Shown: positions 59,041 to 64,000 of the stretch, piece by piece
How the letters are laid out: the number at the start of each line of letters is the position of its first letter
Numbering within the stretch: the first letter of the stretch is position 1
Assembly (NCBI GenBank): GCA_016223085.1
Contig: JACRPS010000021.1
Location: forward strand, 1 to 64,000
Length of the DNA stretch: 64,000 nt
Reading direction: 5' to 3'
Source: Chloroflexota bacterium
GTDB taxonomy: Bacteria > Chloroflexota > Anaerolineae > Aggregatilineales > Phototrophicaceae
Position numbers and translations under genes: made by a program
The notes under the pieces: model-generated
Database searches by the model: none
What the model saw: the letters and a program-made list of their open reading frames with translations, nothing else
What the model was told of the DNA's origin: nothing

Positions 59041-60027
59041 ATGATGCTGACAGTCGGCACAGCCAGCGCCGCCCCCGGCGAACGGGCGCGTGGGGTTATC
59101 CCGGTTACGAACTTGCCCGGCGGGCGTCCGCTGGAAATCCCGGTGATCGTCATCAACGGCAGCCAGCCCGGCCCGTGTGTCTGGGTGGACGCGGTCATTC
59201 ACGGCGACGAACCGGAAGGCACGCTGGCCTGCCATCTGGTGAACGCAGAACTAGACCCGGCGGCCATGCGCGGCAGCGTCGTGCTGGTGCCGGTGCTGAA
59301 CGTCCCGGCGTATGAAGCGGCGCAGCGCGGTAATCCGCTGGATACCTTCAGCTACGATCTGAACCGCATTTACCCTGGCAAAGCCGACGGTTACCTGACC
59401 GAACGGCTGGCCTTTACCCACAGCCAATGGCTGCGCGACGTGGCAACCTACGAGATTTCGATTCACTCCGGCGGCGCGCATTCCTACCTGTCGGAAACGA
59501 TTTTCGCCACCACCGACGAGAAGGCGATTGAACTGGCGCAGGCAATGGGCAAGGACTGGGGCTTGATCCTCAAGAGCTTCCTGCCCAAAGGCAGCCCGCC
59601 CGCCGTGATGTACGAAGCCGGCAAGCAGGGCATCACCGTCGAACTCGGCGGGCGTTCGGCCACGTCCCCGGCGGATTTTGCGCGCTGCGGGCGCGTGCTG
59701 GCCGATGGCATATTGAACGTGCTGCGCCACTACGAGGTGATTGACGGCGCGCCCACCTACGCTCCGAGGTGGCTGACCGGCGTGCAGCACGCGCTGTTAG
59801 CGCCCGCCAGCGGCCTGTTCCTGGCCGAGCCGTCGCTGCAATTCCAGCAGCCGATGCACAAAGGCGACCGCATCGCCCGAATCGTGGATGTATACGGCGA
59901 TCTGCTGGCGGAAATCTGCGCGCCGGTGGATGGTTTGATCTTTGGCCTGCGCGCCCTGCCGAACGTGCAGACCGGCGACTGGTGCTGTTTCTACGCCGAA
60001 ATTCAGGGCGAACTGGCACAGGTATGA
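59041..60027 (+). CDS. Succinylglutamate desuccinylase/aspartoacylase-family deacylase
   Basis: A 328-residue M14-like zinc hydrolase. Zinc ligands H54 and E57 in VIHGDEPEG, H142 in ISIHSGG, substrate Arg in DLNRIYPG (106-113) and catalytic E201 in VELGG are all in place. Relatives remove acyl groups from N-acyl amino acids (AstE, AspA, DoeB). The C-terminal beta domain (about 245-325) ends in a biotinyl-like fold, GLFLAEPSLQFQQPMHKGDRI. It probably releases an amine or amino acid from an N-acylated intermediate. ATGA overlap with the M20 gene. Confidence 0.9.
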   Translation: MMLTVGTASAAPGERARGVIPVTNLPGGRPLEIPVIVINGSQPGPCVWVDAVIHGDEPEGTLACHLVNAELDPAAMRGSVVLVPVLNVPAYEAAQRGNPLDTFSYDLNRIYPGKADGYLTERLAFTHSQWLRDVATYEISIHSGGAHSYLSETIFATTDEKAIELAQAMGKDWGLILKSFLPKGSPPAVMYEAGKQGITVELGGRSATSPADFARCGRVLADGILNVLRHYEVIDGAPTYAPRWLTGVQHALLAPASGLFLAEPSLQFQQPMHKGDRIARIVDVYGDLLAEICAPVDGLIFGLRALPNVQTGDWCCFYAEIQGELAQV

Positions 60028-61193
60028 CTCTCGACCTGATTCCGCTGCTGCAATCGCTGGTACGGATTCCCTCGCCAAATCCGCCCGGCGATACCCGCGC
60101 GATTGCGGACTACATCGCGCAGACGATGCGTGAACTGGGCTGCACCGTAACCACACCCGCACCGCCAAACAAACCGGAAGCGGTCAGTGTGATTGCGACC
60201 GCCGGCACAGGCGAACCTATCATCATGTTACACGCCCACATTGATACCGTGCCGGTTGCCGCCGATGAAGCACAGCAGTGGCACGTTGACCCGTATGCGG
60301 CGGTGATCGAAGATTACCGGGTGTACGGCAAGGGCAGCGTGGACGACAAAGCGCCGCTGGCTGCCATGATGACCGCTGTCTCTCACGCCATCAGCCGGGG
60401 TGGCGAACGGCGTGGCACACTGGTGCTGGTCGCGGCGGCGGAAGAAGAAACCGGCGGCAGACTGGGCACACGCTGGCTGGCCGATAACAACCACCTGCCC
60501 CTGTGCGATTTTATCATTGTCGGCGAGCAGACCCATAACCGGGTGGCGACCGCGCACAAGGGCGTAATGCGCGCCACCGTCCGCACCACCGGGCGTTCGG
60601 TTCATGCTACCAACCCGGACCGGGGCGTGAACGCGATCACGGCGATGGCGCGGCTGGTGCTGGCGCTGGACGACTATCACCATCGGTTGGCCGAACGCGC
60701 GCATCCGATGGTCGGCGTGCCGACCTGCAACGTCGGCGTGATTCAGGGTGGCAGCACCGCTAACGCCGTGCCGGATTCATGCACCGTGTATCTTGACCGC
60801 CGCATGATTCCCGGCGAAGACCCGGCGCGTGTGCAGCAGGAACTTGTGGACGTGGTGAGCAGCGTGGACATTCATCCGGCGCAGGCCAGCGTAGGAGAGT
60901 TTCAGGTATCGAACTGGTTTAACTCCACTACCGACTCGCCGCTGGCACAAACCTTCCTGAACTGTGTGCGCGAAGGGCTTAATGCTGACCCCGGCCCCAT
61001 TGGGTACCTGCCGGGCAGCGACGCCAAACACCTGATCGGCGTCACTCGCGGCGAAATGGTGATCTTCGGGCCAGGCAGCTACGAGGTTGCCCACGCCGCT
61101 GACGAATACACCGACATCGAAGAACTGCAAACAACGGCGGCGATCCTGTGTGATTTTATGGAACGGACACTTTTCATGGATGAATCACGGTGA
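60024..61193 (+). CDS. M20-family metallopeptidase (ArgE/DapE-type)
   Basis: A 389-residue amidohydrolase started at the ATG at 60024. The dinuclear site is visible: H72 and D74 in HAHIDTVP, bridging D107 in GKGSVDDK, catalytic E140 and E141 in AAAEEETGG, and a distal His near 335 in PGSDAKHLIG. The lid domain lies at about 180-290. Family members hydrolyse N-acetylornithine, N-succinyl-diaminopimelate, allantoate or short peptides. Here it follows the AspA-like deacylase and precedes an allantoinase-like gene, consistent with opening or trimming amide-linked intermediates. Confidence 0.92.
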   Translation: MTLDLIPLLQSLVRIPSPNPPGDTRAIADYIAQTMRELGCTVTTPAPPNKPEAVSVIATAGTGEPIIMLHAHIDTVPVAADEAQQWHVDPYAAVIEDYRVYGKGSVDDKAPLAAMMTAVSHAISRGGERRGTLVLVAAAEEETGGRLGTRWLADNNHLPLCDFIIVGEQTHNRVATAHKGVMRATVRTTGRSVHATNPDRGVNAITAMARLVLALDDYHHRLAERAHPMVGVPTCNVGVIQGGSTANAVPDSCTVYLDRRMIPGEDPARVQQELVDVVSSVDIHPAQASVGEFQVSNWFNSTTDSPLAQTFLNCVREGLNADPGPIGYLPGSDAKHLIGVTRGEMVIFGPGSYEVAHAADEYTDIEELQTTAAILCDFMERTLFMDESR

Positions 61194-62593
61194 AATTTGA
61201 GACGGTCATTGTTAATGGCGATGTGATTACAGAACAAGGACAGCAGGCGTTGGATATCGGCATTCGCGGCGGTAAAATCACGGCGCTGCTGGCGCGGGGT
61301 ACACCGGTCGAGGCGGTCGAAACGATTGATGCCGCCGGCAGGCTGGTTCTGCCCGGCGCGGTTGATATTCACTTCCACTGCCGCGCCCCGGCCTACCCGC
61401 AGCGCGGCGACTTTGCGACCGAAACACGGGCGGCGGCGGCGGGCGGCGTCACCACGATTTTTGAAATGCCCATCTCCAAACCCTGCTGCGCCACCGGCGA
61501 GATTTTCCGGTCGCGCAAGGCGCTCGGCGAGGCCAATGCCTATGTTAACTTCGGATTATACGGCGCGCCCGGCCTGCTCGACCGGCGGGAAATCGCGGAT
61601 ATGTGCAGCGAAGGCGCGATTGGCTTCAAGATATTCATGACCGGCGCGCCCGCTGGACGCAACGACGAATTTGACGGCCTGTGCCTGCCGCTGGTGGACG
61701 AACTGTACCAGGCGATGCAGATGGTGGCGGAGACCGGGCTGGTCTGCACCGTCCACGCCGAGGACAACCGCCTGCTGGAATGGCACACGGCGCGGCTGAA
61801 AGCAGCCAATCGCAACGACATCGCCGCGCATGGTGAATCCCGCCCGCCGCATGTCGAGGCGCTGGCAATCGCCACGCTGCTGACGCTCAACGAACAGATT
61901 GGTATGAATTTGCATATCGCGCATCTAAGCTGCGCCGAGGCGCTGGAAGTCTTCCGCCGCTTCAAGCGCACCGGCTCGACTGCCACCGCCGAAACCTGCC
62001 CGCACTACCTGTTTTTCACGGAGGACGATCTGGCCCGGGTTGGCCCGTATGCCAAGATTAACCCGCCGCTGCGGCAGCAGTCCGATCAGGACGCGCTGTG
62101 GGGGGGCCTGCAGGACGGCAGCCTGATCGCCGTCACCACCGACCATTCACCCTTCACCGTCGAAGAAAAAGAGCGTGCCCGCACCGATATTTGGCGCACG
62201 CCGCCGGGGTCGCCGGGCGTGGAAGAACTGGTGTTGGGCATGATGGACACGGCGCTGACAGGCCGCCTCACGATTGACCATGCCGCGCGGCTCATCAGCA
62301 CCAATGGTGCGAAACGCTTTGGCATCTACCCGCAGAAGGGCGTGATCGCGGTGCAGGCCGATGCTGATCTCGTCATCTACGACCCTAACCAGACCACGAC
62401 CATTCACCCCGATATGCTGTTCAGCCAGGCCAAAGCCTGCGACAAACTGTACGAAGGGAAAACCTTCCGGGGCAAAATCTGCCGGACGCTGGTCAACGGC
62501 AGGACAGTGTTCGAGGATGGTGTCATCACGGGCGAGCCGGGCTGGGGTAAATTCGTGCGTCCGGTACGGGAAAACGTGTATAAAGGATTTTAG
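61190..62593 (+). CDS. Allantoinase/dihydropyrimidinase-type cyclic amidohydrolase
   Basis: A 467-residue amidohydrolase-superfamily enzyme starting at GTG 61190 (GTGA overlap with the M20 gene). Metal ligands: H61 and H63 in DIHFHCRAP, carboxylated K147 in GFKIFMT, H189 in TVHAED, H245 in IAHLSCAE and D318 in TTDHSPF. The N- and C-terminal strands form the usual beta-sandwich. The Cys after the second His and the GAPAGRNDEF loop separate it from typical allantoinase (H-V-H-F/L-R-E-P-G), so hydantoin, dihydropyrimidine or another cyclic imide/ureide is possible. It opens a ring C-N bond in the cytoplasm. Confidence 0.92.
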   Translation: MKFETVIVNGDVITEQGQQALDIGIRGGKITALLARGTPVEAVETIDAAGRLVLPGAVDIHFHCRAPAYPQRGDFATETRAAAAGGVTTIFEMPISKPCCATGEIFRSRKALGEANAYVNFGLYGAPGLLDRREIADMCSEGAIGFKIFMTGAPAGRNDEFDGLCLPLVDELYQAMQMVAETGLVCTVHAEDNRLLEWHTARLKAANRNDIAAHGESRPPHVEALAIATLLTLNEQIGMNLHIAHLSCAEALEVFRRFKRTGSTATAETCPHYLFFTEDDLARVGPYAKINPPLRQQSDQDALWGGLQDGSLIAVTTDHSPFTVEEKERARTDIWRTPPGSPGVEELVLGMMDTALTGRLTIDHAARLISTNGAKRFGIYPQKGVIAVQADADLVIYDPNQTTTIHPDMLFSQAKACDKLYEGKTFRGKICRTLVNGRTVFEDGVITGEPGWGKFVRPVRENVYKGF

Positions 62594-62599
62594 AAACTC

Positions 62600-64000
62600 A
62601 TGGGTTATGACATAGACTTTAGCGAATACTTCCGCTTTGCCGACCTGACACGCCACCTGCATGGGCTGGCAGCGGCCTATCCCGAACTGGCGGCGCTGGA
62701 GTCGCTCGGCCAGAGCTGGCGCGGGCGTGACATCTGGTGTGTGACGCTGACCAACAGCGCCACCGGCCCGCACTACGAAAAGCCCGCCTTTTACATTGAT
62801 GCCCACATCCACGCGGAAGAAGTCGCCACGTCGCATACGGCGCTGTATACCATCTGGTATCTGCTGACAAATTACGGTAACGAGGTCGAAGTAACGTGGC
62901 TGCTGGACAACATGACGTTTTATGTCATCCCGCGCATGAACCCGGACGGCGCGGAGATCAGCCTGACGACCGGGCATCACTGGTGCGGGAACGGGCGCTA
63001 CCTGCCCGGCGAGGAACAGACGCGCGGCCTGTGCCAGCAGGACATCAACGGCGACGGCACCATCGTGCAGATGCGGCTGGAAGACCCGGCGGGCGAGTGG
63101 AAAATCTCACCCGATGACCCGCGCCTGATGATTCTGCGGCAACCGGGTGAGGTCGGCGGCGGGCCATATTACCGCCTGTACCGTGAAGGGCTGATTCGTG
63201 GCGAGTGGGACGGTGTATCAGTCGAGATCGAAAAGCCGCGCGACGGCAATCTGAACCGCAATTTCCCCGCCGGCTGGTATCCCGAAAACCGGCAGTACGG
63301 CGCGGGCGAATACCCGCTGTCTGAACCCGAATCGCGGGCGGTGGCGCGCTTCATTCTTGACCACCCGAACATCGCCGGGATGCAGTGTTACCACACGCAC
63401 GGCGGTCTGCACCTGCGCCCGTCGCTGATCGCGCCGGACAGCACCCTGCCGCGCCCCGATCTGGCGATCTACAAAACCATCGGCGCGATGGGCACGGAAC
63501 TGACCGGCTACCCCGTGATTTCGGTCTACGAGGAATTCACACCTGACCCCACGCAGGCGCGCACGGGTTCGCTGATGCAGTGGTCATACGACGAGATGGG
63601 TATCATCACCTTCTCGACAGAATTATGGAATCCCGAACTGGCTGCCGGGATTGCCGACCCGGCTAAATATCAGGTGCGGGCGCGCTCCACCGACGACGAA
63701 CTGAAACTGCTGCGTTACAACGACGAACACCTGGGCGGCAAAGGTTTTATCAACTGGACACCGTTTGACCACCCTCAGCTTGGCCGGGTAGAAATCGGCG
63801 GCTGGACGCATATGTACACCTTCCGCAATCCGCCGCCAGCCTCGTGGGCAGCGACCGAAACCGCCTGCAATTTTCTGCCCAAGACGATTCACACCAACTG
63901 CCTGTTTACTCTCAAACACGCCGGCTGCACACCGCTGCTGCGTTTCGCGCGGCTGGAGGCGGTGGCGCTGGGCGCTGACCTGTACAAAATCACGGTGGTG
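62600..64000 (+). CDS. M14-family zinc carboxypeptidase, cut by the window end
   Basis: At least 467 codons from the ATG at 62600, open to the last base. N-terminal sequence MGYDIDFSEYFRFADLTRHL is followed by SLGQSWRGRDIWCVTLTN, a common M14 beginning. The zinc motif H-x-x-E is H71-A-E-E74 in DAHIHAEEV; FYVIPRMNPDGAE follows at about 102-114. The distal His ligand is H265 or H267 (CYHTHGGLH), and a Glu in FSTELWNPEL may be the catalytic base. No signal peptide, so it acts inside the cell on an imported substrate, in keeping with the oligopeptide-type importer of the left operon. Confidence 0.9.
   Translation, partial: MGYDIDFSEYFRFADLTRHLHGLAAAYPELAALESLGQSWRGRDIWCVTLTNSATGPHYEKPAFYIDAHIHAEEVATSHTALYTIWYLLTNYGNEVEVTWLLDNMTFYVIPRMNPDGAEISLTTGHHWCGNGRYLPGEEQTRGLCQQDINGDGTIVQMRLEDPAGEWKISPDDPRLMILRQPGEVGGGPYYRLYREGLIRGEWDGVSVEIEKPRDGNLNRNFPAGWYPENRQYGAGEYPLSEPESRAVARFILDHPNIAGMQCYHTHGGLHLRPSLIAPDSTLPRPDLAIYKTIGAMGTELTGYPVISVYEEFTPDPTQARTGSLMQWSYDEMGIITFSTELWNPELAAGIADPAKYQVRARSTDDELKLLRYNDEHLGGKGFINWTPFDHPQLGRVEIGGWTHMYTFRNPPPASWAATETACNFLPKTIHTNCLFTLKHAGCTPLLRFARLEAVALGADLYKITVV

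Noticed and set aside
61190-62593. The cluster as an ordinary allantoin pathway
   Set aside because: Only the cyclic amidohydrolase and Ldh2-type dehydrogenase fit. No ureidoglycolate lyase, glyoxylate carboligase or urease-type gene is present, and the DUF4438, M14 and deacylase genes would be unexplained.

Overview
The window looks like a chromosomal segment of a free-living, heterotrophic bacterium, most likely a member of the Chloroflexota (Anaerolineae-like). That placement is inferred from the high GC content, the many exported proteins with SH3-like domains or Pro/Thr-rich linkers, the LLM-class flavin oxidoreductase and the many small-molecule ABC importers. No rRNA, tRNA, CRISPR array, integrase or intact insertion sequence was seen. 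The gene density is high and most genes lie in tightly coupled operons with ATGA or GTGA overlaps.

Layout. Positions 1-520 are an AT-rich end with a doubtful ORF joined to the tail of a DUF2283-like gene. Positions 524-8954 hold mixed housekeeping and accessory genes: a STAS-like protein, a membrane protein, a processive GT2 glycosyltransferase overlapping an LLM oxidoreductase, an aldo/keto reductase with galactonate dehydratase, a prenyltransferase-fold protein, a cold-shock protein and an MBL hydrolase. Positions 9292-12355 carry the glyoxylate shunt pair aceB-aceA. Positions 13835-25655 are a block of eight exported proteins, six of them in one minus-strand operon (a 1312-residue propeller protein, SH3-like, TPR, TPR, an orphan family-5 binding protein, SH3-like).

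Positions 25919-39914 form a plus-strand sugar-acid island. It has a KDPG-type aldolase behind a consensus promoter with operator-like repeats, two complete RbsABC-type importers, an IclR regulator, an RraA-type aldolase, an M24 hydrolase, an SDR, a KDG-type kinase and an aldose-epimerase-like protein. Together with the galactonate dehydratase far upstream, these could route aldonates through 2-keto-3-deoxy sugar acids to pyruvate and a triose phosphate. Positions 40202-42601 carry an RRM protein with a long leader, a small basic protein, a double-FHA protein and an inositol monophosphatase-like enzyme.

Positions 42851-64000 are the most interesting part. A GntR/FCD regulator sits at the centre of two opposed operons. 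The left operon encodes an epimerase, two Gfo/Idh/MocA dehydrogenases, an oligopeptide-type binding protein and two permeases (no ATPases), a TIM-barrel-like glycosidase candidate, an aminotransferase and an SDR. The right operon encodes two tandem DUF4438 proteins, a VOC protein, an Ldh2-type dehydrogenase, a truncated aminotransferase lacking its catalytic lysine, an intact aminotransferase, an AstE/AspA-like deacylase, an M20 amidohydrolase, an allantoinase/hydantoinase-like enzyme and an M14 carboxypeptidase cut by the window end. Two strong promoters face each other across a 34-bp near-perfect palindrome. The set suggests uptake and stepwise dismantling of an amide-containing, possibly sugar-linked compound, a pathway I cannot match to a described one.

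A second layer is a family of ten intergenic palindromes with GTAGGG...CCCTAC ends scattered across the window. Two almost identical copies sit directly behind the substrate-binding-protein genes of two different ABC operons.
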